This document shows positions 8,117 to 14,926 of a stretch of 16,325 nucleotides of DNA, piece by piece. The stretch's first letter is position 1; each line of letters starts with the position of its first letter. The notes under the pieces are model-generated. The model was not told where the DNA came from. It searched no databases and saw only the letters and a program-made list of their open reading frames with translations. This DNA comes from SH-MAG3 sp035461245 (lineage in GTDB: Bacteria; Gemmatimonadota; Gemmatimonadetes; Longimicrobiales; RSA9): positions 1-16,325 of the forward strand of contig DATHVP010000043.1 of the NCBI GenBank assembly GCA_035461245.1, in the 5' to 3' direction. The position numbers and the translations under genes are program-made.

Positions 8117-8136
8117 TGCCATCCTTTGCAGCCGTC

Positions 8137-8733
8137 ATGAAATATGTCGCTGTGATCCGAATAATGCCGGTCCTGATGCTCGCCGCCGCGTGCGGCGCCG
8201 CACCCCAGTCCGAGCCGCCCATGCAGGCGACCGCCGCTATCATGACGGAGGTGCGCCCCGGTGCGCCACTGGACGAGGTGCTCCAGCTCATGGACGCACA
8301 CCTCGTCCGGGCCCTGGAAGGGCGCCTGGAAGGCGAGGCCCTCCAGGATTTCCGTCGGGCCGAGGCCATCAGTGACCGGCTCCTCGAAACGCGCATGCCC
8401 TTCGAATGGATCACCTCCGAGCAATACAGCCTGGAAGCCCGGCTCCGTCAGGTCCAGTCCCTGGCCGACAGGATCCTGGCCATGGTTGAAATCGGCGCGT
8501 CCCGGGACTCCATAGTCGCCGATACCGAGCTGCTACGCGAGAGCGTCCTCCGTATACGCGAACTCATCGCCCAGGGCGGTACGCCGGCGCCCCCGCATAT
8601 CCATCGCCTGCTTCAGGGCGGTGACACGGCCGGCACCGCGGCCCGCCGCGAGTTCATCCAGCAGCAGGGCCAGCCCGCCCGACCAACCGGCCCGCGGCCA
8701 CTGGGCCAGCCGATCCCGCCCGGCGGCCGCTGA
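8137..8733 (+). CDS. hypothetical helical lipoprotein
   Basis: A 198-residue protein of unknown family. The N-terminus MKYVAVIRIMPVLMLAAACG looks like a lipoprotein signal: two basic residues, a hydrophobic core, then LAAAC, with Cys19 as the probable lipidated residue. The mature part, from about residue 40 to 150, is rich in charged and Leu/Ile residues with helical spacing, suggesting a helical bundle. The last 35 residues are Pro, Gly and Gln rich and probably disordered. No catalytic motif or heme-binding CXXCH is seen. ATG 8137 is chosen because it starts the signal peptide; an upstream in-frame ATG at 8116 would add seven residues and overlap the divergent phosphatase start. No strong Shine-Dalgarno is visible. 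The gap to the phosphatase start is only 20 bases. Confidence 0.75.
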   Translation: MKYVAVIRIMPVLMLAAACGAAPQSEPPMQATAAIMTEVRPGAPLDEVLQLMDAHLVRALEGRLEGEALQDFRRAEAISDRLLETRMPFEWITSEQYSLEARLRQVQSLADRILAMVEIGASRDSIVADTELLRESVLRIRELIAQGGTPAPPHIHRLLQGGDTAGTAARREFIQQQGQPARPTGPRPLGQPIPPGGR

Positions 8734-8747
8734 GCCGCGCCCGGGAA

Positions 8748-8777
8748 CGGCCCCGGGCTGGAACCAGCCCCGGGCCG
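8748..8777. terminator. strong GC hairpin between convergent genes
   Basis: CGGCCCCGGGCTG (8748-8760) pairs with CAGCCCCGGGCCG (8765-8777) at 12 of 13 positions around the 4-nt loop GAAC. It lies between the lipoprotein stop (8733) and the stop of the convergent small hydrophilic gene (8789), so it can serve both strands. No T-run follows in either direction. Confidence 0.65.
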
Positions 8778-8788
8778 CGGGTGTTATG

Positions 8789-8995
8789 TCACCTGTCGGC
8801 GGAGTTGGAACCGGAGTCGCCAGGGCCCTCCTTCCGTGGATGGGAATGGCCCTGATTGCGGGATTCGCCGGACTCGTCAAAGTCGCGATTCGTCCCACTG
8901 GTGCGGGAGGCGTGCTGGTCCCGGTCCGTCTTCCCGCCGGGTCCGTCCGCGGGTGTGGTGTGTCCGGTCGAGCGTTCCCTGGGTGGATCCGTCAT
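8789..8995 (-). CDS. 68-residue highly hydrophilic, disordered small protein
   Basis: The protein begins MTDPPRERSTGHTTPADG. It contains no Leu, Ile, Val, Trp, Tyr or Cys, only one Phe, and 10 glycines in 68 residues (about 15%). Arg, Asp, Glu, Ser, Thr, His and Asn make up most of the rest. This composition is that of an intrinsically disordered, hydrophilin-like protein, a class linked in several organisms to water-loss or general stress; the function here is inference. Translation is well supported: AGGAG lies 7 nt before ATG 8995, among the best Shine-Dalgarno sequences in the window. An in-frame longer form from GTG or ATG near 9073 would lack this site. Of the 68 sense codons, 16 end in A or T, somewhat more than expected for a main gene here, so some doubt remains. 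It is divergent from the sigma factor gene. Confidence 0.6.
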   Translation of the reverse strand: MTDPPRERSTGHTTPADGPGGKTDRDQHASRTSGTNRDFDESGESRNQGHSHPRKEGPGDSGSNSADR

Positions 8996-9002
8996 GGGGT
9001 CA

Positions 9003-9007
9003 CTCCT
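9003..9007 (-). promoter_or_regulatory. Shine-Dalgarno site that fixes the start of the small hydrophilic gene
   Basis: On the minus strand the sequence reads AGGAGTGACCCCATG, giving AGGAG with a 7-nt spacer to ATG 8995. This supports the 68-residue form of the protein over any longer form. Confidence 0.65.
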
Positions 9008-9083
9008 GGTGAGGTGATGGTCAGGACTGGTCCAAAGTGGTCTAAGTCGCGGTGGCAAGAGACGTTCCGGCATTCTGGCGCAG

Positions 9084-9098
9084 CGGGTGCGGCACCCG
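9084..9098. repeat. 15-bp palindrome in the divergent gap before the sigma factor gene
   Basis: CGGGTGC-G-GCACCCG is a perfect 7+7 bp inverted repeat with a one-base centre. It lies between the small hydrophilic gene (starting 8995, minus) and the sigma factor gene (9241, plus). As DNA it could be an operator; as RNA it would fold only with a wider loop. A second inverted repeat, GAATCC-TTGCAT-GGATTC, lies at 9183-9200, closer to the sigma gene. No clear promoter was recognised in this 245-bp gap. Confidence 0.4.
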
Positions 9099-9240
9099 GC
9101 ATGAACGGGAGGAACCTGGGGTACGTCTATGGGGTTACAGGGCCACGCACGAAGGCGCAGCGTCCACGCCGGTGTGGGGGCAGAATCCTTGCATGGATTC
9201 GCCTGGGGTGAGCGGGCGCATCAGGCCTGAGAGCACATAG

Positions 9241-10164
9241 ATGGAAGGCGAGAGGAACATGGTCGAGGTCAACGACGCACGGAAGAAGCGCAAGCGGCGG
9301 GCGGCGGAGCGGACGGACACGTTCGCCGGCACGCCGGAGGAGCGTAGTGCCCTCGACCAGTACCTGCGCGAGGTGAGCCGGCACGAGCTGTTGACGGCGG
9401 CGCAGGAGGTCGAGCTGGGCAAGCTGGCGCAGGCGGGCGATGAGGACGCGGTCTCGAGCCTGGTCCGGGCGAACCTGCGGTTCGTCATCAGCGTTGCAAA
9501 GAAGTACCAGAACCGTGGTGTGTCCCTCATCGACCTGATCCAGGAGGGCAACGTCGGGCTGGTCACGGCCGCCCGGAAGTTCGATCCGGACCAGGGCGTA
9601 AAGTTCATCTCGTATGCGGTGTGGTGGATCCGCCAGGCCATCCTGGCGGCACTGGCCAACCAGGGCCGCGCCGTGCGGGTGCCGTTGAACCGGGCAAGCG
9701 ACCTGGCGCGCATCTTCCGCGAGCGGGAGCGGCTGAAGCAGGAGCTGCGCCGTGATCCCACGCTGGAGGAGGTCGCTGAGGCGGCCGCGCTGACGCCGGA
9801 AATCGTGACCTCGCTGCAGACGCTGAACGCGGCGGAGATCCGGCTGGACGCGCCCATCGGCGACAGCGACGACAGCCAGCTCGTGGAGCGCTTCATGTGG
9901 GATGAGGCGCATGAGCCGGAAACAGCGGTGGAGGAGCGGCTGCTGGCGGAGCACATCGACCGTGCACTGGAGACGCTGCAGCCCCGTGACGCCAAGGTCG
10001 TGCGGCTGTATTTCGGCCTCGAGGGCGGCCGTGAGCACACGCTCGAGGAGATCGGCAACATGCTGGGCGTGACGCGGGAGCGTGTCCGCCAGCTGCGGGA
10101 CCGGGCGCTGCGCCGCCTCCGCGAAGGCGAGCTGGGCACCGCGCTGGAGAGTTTTGCCGCCTGA
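9241..10164 (+). CDS. sigma-70 family RNA polymerase sigma factor, RpoD/SigA-like without region 1.1
   Basis: A 307-residue sigma factor that directs RNA polymerase to promoters. Region 1.2 is near residues 36-70 (LDQYLREVSRHELLTAAQEV). Region 2 contains VRANLRFVISVAKKYQNRG, SLIDLIQEGNVGL and the -10-recognition part ARKFDPDQGVKFISYAVWWIRQAI. Region 3 follows (RDPTLEEVAEAAALTPE). Region 4 contains the helix-turn-helix THTLEEIGNMLG-type sequence (here HTLEEIGNMLGVTRERVRQLRDRALRRLR). There is no acidic region 1.1 and no non-conserved insertion. This matches the short primary sigma factors of Bacteroidota and related phyla, so it may be the housekeeping factor or a group 2 relative. The start may be ATG 9241 or ATG 9259; the bases between include GAGGA but only 2 nt before ATG 9259, so the choice is open. 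A hairpin terminator closes the gene. Confidence 0.95.
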   Translation: MEGERNMVEVNDARKKRKRRAAERTDTFAGTPEERSALDQYLREVSRHELLTAAQEVELGKLAQAGDEDAVSSLVRANLRFVISVAKKYQNRGVSLIDLIQEGNVGLVTAARKFDPDQGVKFISYAVWWIRQAILAALANQGRAVRVPLNRASDLARIFRERERLKQELRRDPTLEEVAEAAALTPEIVTSLQTLNAAEIRLDAPIGDSDDSQLVERFMWDEAHEPETAVEERLLAEHIDRALETLQPRDAKVVRLYFGLEGGREHTLEEIGNMLGVTRERVRQLRDRALRRLREGELGTALESFAA

Positions 10165-10185
10165 GGTCTCGATGGACATGATGCC

Positions 10186-10214
10186 AACGGGCGCTGCCGT
10201 CGGTAGCGCCCGTT
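10186..10214 (+). terminator. stem-loop terminator of the sigma factor gene
   Basis: A perfect 10-bp stem (AACGGGCGCT / AGCGCCCGTT) with a 9-nt loop begins 21 bases after the stop. It is followed by CCGTGTTT, a weak T-rich tail. It separates the sigma factor gene from rsgA. Confidence 0.8.
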
Positions 10215-10245
10215 CCGTGTTTCAGGGCCCCGGCCGCTGACATCC

Positions 10246-11163
10246 ATGGTCTCTGCAACCGTGCTGCGCACCGGCGGCGGCGTCTACGACGTCGAGCTGG
10301 AGGATGGAACGCTGGCAGAGGCCTCGCTGCGGGGGCGCCTCAAGCTGGAGCAGCGCACGGGCGACCGCGTCGTCGCCGGTGACATCGTCGACGTCGCGCG
10401 GCAGGCGGACGGGTCCCTGACCATCGAGTCGGTGGCGGAACGGCGCAGCGAACTGGCTCGTACGGCGCCGGGCGGGCATGGCCGCAGGGCCAAGGTCATC
10501 GTGGCCAATGTGGACCGCGTGGTCATCGTCTTTGCCGCCGCGCTGCCTGACCCCAACCGCCGGCTGCTGGACCGGTTCCTGGTCATCGCCGAGGCGAACG
10601 AGCTGGAGCCGGTGATCATCCTGAACAAGACGGACCTGGTGGATGACGACGTCGCCACCGCGTTCCTGGCCCCCTATCAGGCCATCGGCTACGCCACCAT
10701 CCGCGCCAGCGTCGTGGCCGGCACCGGTGTGGACGAGGTGCGCGACTGCCTGGCGGGCAGGCACAGCGTCATCACGGGGCCGTCCGGCGTCGGCAAGTCC
10801 AGCCTGCTGAACGCCGTGCAGCCCGGTCTCGGACTGCGGGTGGCCGGCGTCAGCGAAGTCGTGCGCAAGGGCAGGCACACTACGGTCACGGCCCAGCTCA
10901 TCCCGCTCCAAGCAGGCGGCTACGTGGCGGACACGCCGGGCCTCAGGGAACTGGGCCTCTGGGGCATCGCGTCGGACCTGCTGCCACACTGCTTCCCCGA
11001 GTTCCGGGAGCGGGCGCCGGACTGCCGGTTCTCCACCTGCACCCACATGCACGAGCCGGCGTGCGCCGTGCGCGAGGGCGTTGAGAGCGGTGCGGTGGAC
11101 CGGGCGCGCTACGACAGCTACCGCGCCATGGCCGAGGAAACGCAGGAAGCGCCCAGGTGGTGA
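10246..11163 (+). CDS. rsgA: ribosome small subunit-dependent GTPase A
   Basis: A 305-residue circularly permuted GTPase that helps late maturation of the 30S ribosomal subunit. An N-terminal OB-fold domain (about residues 1-75) precedes the permuted G domain: G4 is NKTD (127-130), G1/Walker A is GPSGVGKSS (178-186), and G3 is DTPG (229-232), in the G4-G1-G3 order that defines the family. The C-terminal zinc site is C260, C265, H267, C273 within CRFSTCTHMHEPAC. Length and motif order fit the family fully. ATG 10246 has no strong Shine-Dalgarno in front of it, but the OB fold starts right after. The 3' end overlaps the next gene by 7 nt, so the two are probably translated together from one mRNA that begins after the sigma factor terminator. 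Confidence 0.97.
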   Translation: MVSATVLRTGGGVYDVELEDGTLAEASLRGRLKLEQRTGDRVVAGDIVDVARQADGSLTIESVAERRSELARTAPGGHGRRAKVIVANVDRVVIVFAAALPDPNRRLLDRFLVIAEANELEPVIILNKTDLVDDDVATAFLAPYQAIGYATIRASVVAGTGVDEVRDCLAGRHSVITGPSGVGKSSLLNAVQPGLGLRVAGVSEVVRKGRHTTVTAQLIPLQAGGYVADTPGLRELGLWGIASDLLPHCFPEFRERAPDCRFSTCTHMHEPACAVREGVESGAVDRARYDSYRAMAEETQEAPRW

Positions 11164-11822
11164 CACCGGGCACCGCCCCGGCGGCCGTCCTGTGGAGCGG
11201 TGGCAAGGACTCCACACTGGCCCTGCAGCGTGCCCTCGGTGACGGTGTGCGGGTTACCACCCTGTTCAATCTCTACGACGAGGCGTCGGCTCGCGTCCGG
11301 TTCCACGGTGTGCGCCGCGAGTTGATCCAGGCACAGGCGGACGCGCTGGGGCTGGACCTGATCCAATGCGGCACCGCGCCGGACACCTTCGAGGCGGTTT
11401 TCCAGGCGGGCCTCGCGGAACTGGTGCGCCGCGGCGTGAACACACTCGTCCTGGGCAACATCCACCTGGCGGACGTGCGGGCCTGGTACGAGGAGCGGAC
11501 CGCCGCCGCCGGGCTCGCCCACGTGGAGCCCCTCTGGGGCTGGCGGCCGGACCGTGTCGTGGACGAATTCGTCCGGGCAGGCTACCGGGCCCGGATCACG
11601 GGCGTCGACACGTCCGTGGCGCCGACGCGATGGCTGGGGCACGACATCGATGCGGGGCTGATCACGGAGTTCCGCGCCGCCGGCATCGACGTGGCTGGCG
11701 AGCGCGGCGAATATCATTCGTTCGTCCACGACGGGCCCCGCTTCACCCGTCCCATCGCCATCCGCAACGGCGCCATCCGGGACGAGACCACCCACGCGTT
11801 CATGGATGTGCAGGGGGTGTGA
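11157..11822 (+). CDS. PP-loop ATPase of the Dph6 / ATP_bind_4 family
   Basis: A 221-residue protein. The PP-loop SGGKDS (residues 14-19) binds ATP and adenylates a substrate in this superfamily. The C-terminal GERGEYHSFVHDGP (181-194) is the other hallmark of the diphthine-ammonia ligase family (COG2102). In eukaryotes and archaea Dph6 amidates diphthine on elongation factor 2; bacteria do not make diphthamide, so the bacterial substrate is not known and the name should not be taken as function. GTG 11157 is preferred because AGGAAG (11144-11149) lies 7 nt before it; GTG 11160, which would give a 4-nt GTGA overlap with rsgA, is the alternative. It converges on the B12-uptake operon across a 288-bp gap. 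A role in amide formation on a cofactor or protein is possible but unproven. Confidence 0.9.
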   Translation: MVTPGTAPAAVLWSGGKDSTLALQRALGDGVRVTTLFNLYDEASARVRFHGVRRELIQAQADALGLDLIQCGTAPDTFEAVFQAGLAELVRRGVNTLVLGNIHLADVRAWYEERTAAAGLAHVEPLWGWRPDRVVDEFVRAGYRARITGVDTSVAPTRWLGHDIDAGLITEFRAAGIDVAGERGEYHSFVHDGPRFTRPIAIRNGAIRDETTHAFMDVQGV

Positions 11823-11827
11823 CCCCC
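11813..11827 (+). terminator. tight hairpin spanning the PP-loop gene stop codon
   Basis: GGGGGT and ACCCCC form a perfect 6-bp stem with a 3-nt loop; the stop codon TGA lies inside it. It has no T-run, so its effect on transcription is uncertain. Confidence 0.3.
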
Positions 11828-11904
11828 ACACACGGCGGACCAGCCCCCGGTTGTCGGGTACGGCGCATCCCGCCATGCACTTTCCACATTCCCCGCTCGG
11901 ACTC

Positions 11905-11933
11905 AGTGGGTCAGGATGGAGCTGTGAGCCACT
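11905..11933. other. inverted repeat in the convergent gap
   Basis: AGTGGGTCA (11905-11913) and TGAGCCACT (11925-11933) pair at 8 of 9 positions around an 11-nt loop. It is one of several foldable elements in the 288-bp gene-free gap 11823-12110. A shorter TGCCG/CGGCA inverted repeat follows it at about 11947-11968. No known riboswitch or ncRNA family was recognised. Confidence 0.4.
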
Positions 11934-12005
11934 CGGGCGTGACGATGCCGCGACATGGCCGTCGGCACGAGGGCGGACTGGATGCCTGGCACGACGATAA
12001 GCCCG

Positions 12006-12034
12006 CCCATCGGGCATTTCCATGTCCCGATGGG
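12006..12034. terminator. perfect hairpin between the PP-loop gene and btuB
   Basis: CCCATCGGG (12006-12014) and CCCGATGGG (12026-12034) form a perfect 9-bp stem with an 11-nt loop. Lying in a convergent gap it could end the btu transcript, the rsgA transcript, or both. No clear T-run is present on either side. Confidence 0.55.
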
Positions 12035-12053
12035 TCATAACAGACAACCGGGT

Positions 12054-12110
12054 GCTGGTCCGGAGGCCCCGGTCGGCGCTGGTCCGGAGGCCCCGGTCCG
12101 GAGGCCCCGG
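12054..12110. repeat. short GC-rich tandem repeat abutting the btuB stop
   Basis: A 21-nt unit GCTGGTCCGGAGGCCCCGGTC occurs at 12054-12074 and 12078-12098 (period 24 nt). Its 16-nt core GGTCCGGAGGCCCCGG recurs at 12095-12110, overlapping the second copy. The core is itself partly self-complementary. The array ends exactly at the btuB stop codon (12111-12113). Confidence 0.7.
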
Positions 12111-14123
12111 CTAGCGCAGCGGCACCCGCGTCCGACCGCCGAGCTCAAAAACCCGCCCGGGACGGGGAAAGTTGTAGATCTCCACGTAGTCCGTGTCGAA
12201 TACGTTGCGGACTCGCAGCGTAACGGTCATCGCCGCAGCTGAACGGCGGAACAGGCCCAGCTCTGCGCCGGCATCCACGGTGGTGTAGGCGTCCAGCGTG
12301 GTGCGGATACCCTCCCACCGGGCGGGGTCGGTGAAGTCCAGGTCCTCCCGCTCGCCGACGTGGCGCACGTCCAGCATGGCGCGCAGCGCGTCAGTGGCGC
12401 GGAGCGTGGCGCCCACGGTGACGAGGTGCTCCGGCCGGCGCAGGAGGCGCTCGCCCTGACGGAATGCGACGTCGGTACCGTAACCTTCGTCGGTGACGTT
12501 CGTCCGGGTCAGCGTGTAGTGGCCGTTGAGCGCCAGCCGTGGCGTCAGGTCCGCGGCGGCCCCCAGCTCGAGACCGTTGGCGGAGGCGCTGCCCACGTTG
12601 TTGTAGTGAGGGGCGGTTTCCGACGGCGGCGCCGCCGTGTACTGGATCAGGTTGCGGAAGCGCTGCCTGAACAGGGTCGCACTGCCGCTGATGCGGCCGT
12701 CGAGGAGCCCATGCTCCAGGCCCGCCTCCCAGCTGAATGATTCCTCGGGCTGCAGGTCGGGGTTGCCGCGGGTGAAGCCCACGGCATAGGTCTCGAAGAA
12801 GGTCGGCTCCTTGAAGGCCGTACCGGCGGCGGCGTGCACGCGCGTGCCGGCTGCGGGCGCCCAGCTCGCCGCCGCCCGACCCGTGGCGAAGCTGCCGAAC
12901 ACGCTGTTCCGGTCCAGCCGGCCGCCCAGCGTTATGGCCACGCCCGGTACAACGACGCCATGGATCTGCGCGTAGCCACCGGTGTTGGTGCGCCGGTCGT
13001 CCGTCTCATCAGTGTAGACGCCCCATTCACTGACACTCTCCAGCTCGGTGGTGCCGTGCTGCCACTGCCGATCCACTCCCGTGCTGAGGGTCATGGCACC
13101 CAGCCGCCAGTTCGCCCGGGCATCCACACGATCGCGCACCAGTTCGCCCGTGCTCCAGAAGGAACCATCGTCGTCATGGTCGGCGGGGTCCTCCGTCCTG
13201 CTGTCGGTGCGATACGACGTGGCATGCAGCCTCAGCTCCAGCGCCTGCACCACGCGATAGCCCAGGTCAGCGCCCAGGCTCCAGCTCCGACCCGTGGCGA
13301 ACTGGTTGGGATCCACCACCGCGCCGCTGCCGGTGGTGGGGTAGTGGTAGGTGTTGTCGTTGAGGCGGGCACTCAGCGCCACGTCGCCGCGATCCGCACG
13401 CAGGTTCAGCCGGGTGGACGCGGTGGTGGCGCCGTAATCGCTGTTGAAGGCGTACATGCCGGTGGAACTGGTGCGGCTGGCGTTCACCCCGTAATCGAGT
13501 ACGGTGCCCGCCAGGGCGATGACGTCCATGCCGCCCGCCAGCGACGCGTCCAGGGTGTGGGTGCGGTAGGCCCTCTCGGAGTCAATGCGGCTGCCCGACC
13601 GGGTGGTGGCCCCGGCCTGGATCCGCGGCTCGCCGCCGGACCGCGTGAATACCTGCACCACACCGGCGACGGCGTCGGAACCGTACAGCACGCTGGCGGG
13701 GCCGCGCACGATCTCAATGCGATCGATGTCAGCGGCGTCCAGGTGCGCCCAGTTGAACGCGCCGCCTGGTTCGTTCGCCTGCACGCCGTCCACCAGGACC
13801 TGCACGTAATCGGACTCGCCGCCGCGCATGAACACGGCACTCAGGCCGCCGGGCCCGCCGCTCTGCGCCACGGCCACGCCCGGTGCCAGCCGCACCGCGT
13901 CGGCCACAGTCCGCACGCCCCGCGCGCGCAGTTCCTCGCCGCTGATGACGGTGATGCTGCCCGGCGCTTCCGTGATCGGCGTCGGCAGGCGCGTCGCCGT
14001 CACGACGACGGGCGCCAGGCGGAACGTGTCCGCGTCCGCGTTGGTGGCTCGTTGCGCGTTCCCGGCGGCAGGTAGCAGGAGGGCCGCTGCAGCGGTGACG
14101 GTGAGGGCATCCATAAGCTTCAT
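12111..14123 (-). CDS. btuB: TonB-dependent outer-membrane receptor, BtuB-like (vitamin B12 uptake)
   Basis: A 670-residue receptor that would bind cobalamin at the cell surface and pass it to the periplasm using TonB energy. Residues 1-23 are a signal peptide (probable cut after GNA). A TonB box lies in LAPVVVTATR (36-45). The plug domain follows (ITVISGEELRARGVRTVADA, VFMRGGESDYVQVLVDG, IEIVRGPASVLYGSDAVAGV), then a 22-strand-type barrel ending in RVFELGGRTRVPLR. The usual final aromatic residue is not at the very end. Start ATG 14123 is fixed by a 4-nt ATGA overlap with the upstream ATPase gene; the open frame runs further upstream but that part lies inside the ATPase gene. B12 is favoured over siderophore or heme because of the BtuF-like binding protein in the same operon; the sequence alone cannot settle it. 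Confidence 0.88.
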   Translation of the reverse strand: MKLMDALTVTAAAALLLPAAGNAQRATNADADTFRLAPVVVTATRLPTPITEAPGSITVISGEELRARGVRTVADAVRLAPGVAVAQSGGPGGLSAVFMRGGESDYVQVLVDGVQANEPGGAFNWAHLDAADIDRIEIVRGPASVLYGSDAVAGVVQVFTRSGGEPRIQAGATTRSGSRIDSERAYRTHTLDASLAGGMDVIALAGTVLDYGVNASRTSSTGMYAFNSDYGATTASTRLNLRADRGDVALSARLNDNTYHYPTTGSGAVVDPNQFATGRSWSLGADLGYRVVQALELRLHATSYRTDSRTEDPADHDDDGSFWSTGELVRDRVDARANWRLGAMTLSTGVDRQWQHGTTELESVSEWGVYTDETDDRRTNTGGYAQIHGVVVPGVAITLGGRLDRNSVFGSFATGRAAASWAPAAGTRVHAAAGTAFKEPTFFETYAVGFTRGNPDLQPEESFSWEAGLEHGLLDGRISGSATLFRQRFRNLIQYTAAPPSETAPHYNNVGSASANGLELGAAADLTPRLALNGHYTLTRTNVTDEGYGTDVAFRQGERLLRRPEHLVTVGATLRATDALRAMLDVRHVGEREDLDFTDPARWEGIRTTLDAYTTVDAGAELGLFRRSAAAMTVTLRVRNVFDTDYVEIYNFPRPGRVFELGGRTRVPLR

Positions 14124-14926
14124 GTCATTTCTCGTTTCGGGTCCTGGCGCATCGGCACCACCTGGGGCGCCGAATCGTCCTGTCGAATGACGACGGGCCA
14201 GTGGTAGACGGATTCGATGGTGCTCCGGGTGAGCACATCGTCGGGCACGCCGTCGGCCGCTGTCCCACCGCTGTCCATGAGGACAAGCCGGTGGGCGTAG
14301 CGGGCGGCAATGTTGATGTTGTGGGTGACGGCGACGATGGTGACGCCGGCGTCCGCCAGCCGCGCCATCATCTCGAACAGCGCCATCTCGTGGGCCATGT
14401 CCAATGCGGCGGTGGGCTCGTCCAGTACGAGCGTCGAGGCCTCCTGTGCCAGCGCGCGAGCGAGCCGGACGCGCTGCCGCTCGCCGCCGGACAGTTCCAG
14501 TACCGACCGATGCATGAAGCCGGCGACTTCGCACCACTCGAGTGCCCGGCGAATGGCCTCACGGTCGTGGTCCGACTCCGTGCGCCACGCGCCCAGGTGC
14601 GGATAGCGGCCCATGGCCACCAGCTCCCGCACGGTGACGGGGAACGGCATCTCCTCCGACTGGGTGACAACGCCCACGCGGCGTGCCAGCTGCTCCCGCG
14701 GCCAGTCGTGCAGCGGGCGGCCTTCGAACGCGATGGTACCGGCACCCGGTCGCAGCGCGCCCAGCAGCAGCCGCAGCAGCGTGGACTTGCCGGAGCCGTT
14801 GGGACCCAGCAGCGCGACGAACTCACCGGGCGCCACGCGAAGGGAGACGTCGTGCACCGCGTCGGTGTCGGCGCCGGGGTAGCGGAACGAGACGCTGCGG
14901 GCGTCGAAGACCAGGTCGTCGCTCAC
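14120..14926 (-). CDS. btuD: ABC importer ATPase, BtuD/FecE family
   Basis: A 268-residue ATPase that drives uptake of the metal-chelate ligand across the inner membrane. Walker A is GPNGSGKST (residues 41-49); the Q-loop is in VVTQSEEMPF; MGRYPHLGAW is the stretch typical of ATPases for B12, siderophore and heme import; the signature is LSGGERQR; Walker B is TLVLDEPTAALD; the switch His is in AVTHN. After the core a tail of about 30 residues follows (HWPVVIRQDDSAPQVVPMRQ). The start GTG 14926 overlaps the permease stop as GTGA, and the stop overlaps the receptor ATG as ATGA. An open frame continues far upstream but overlaps the permease gene and is not used. Confidence 0.93.
   Translation of the reverse strand: MSDDLVFDARSVSFRYPGADTDAVHDVSLRVAPGEFVALLGPNGSGKSTLLRLLLGALRPGAGTIAFEGRPLHDWPREQLARRVGVVTQSEEMPFPVTVRELVAMGRYPHLGAWRTESDHDREAIRRALEWCEVAGFMHRSVLELSGGERQRVRLARALAQEASTLVLDEPTAALDMAHEMALFEMMARLADAGVTIVAVTHNINIAARYAHRLVLMDSGGTAADGVPDDVLTRSTIESVYHWPVVIRQDDSAPQVVPMRQDPKREMT

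Noticed and set aside
9127..10271. Minus-strand open frames of 350 and 378 codons opposite the sigma factor gene
   Set aside because: The sigma factor has all conserved regions on the plus strand; the antisense frames show no recognisable motif.
11823..12110. Cobalamin riboswitch next to btuB
   Set aside because: This gap lies downstream of btuB, not upstream. A GCCACT and a GTCAGGAT string occur but in the wrong order and setting for the B12 element, on either strand.
12834..14075. Long plus-strand open frame of 413 codons opposite btuB
   Set aside because: It lies wholly antisense to a receptor gene with clear plug and TonB-box motifs. Its composition (many His, Gly, Arg, Gln) is typical of a GC-rich shadow frame, and no family motif was seen.
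12111..14537. btuB frame extended upstream to give 808 residues
   Set aside because: The extra 138 residues lie inside the ATPase coding region in another frame and are Arg-rich. The signal peptide and the ATGA overlap place the start at 14123.
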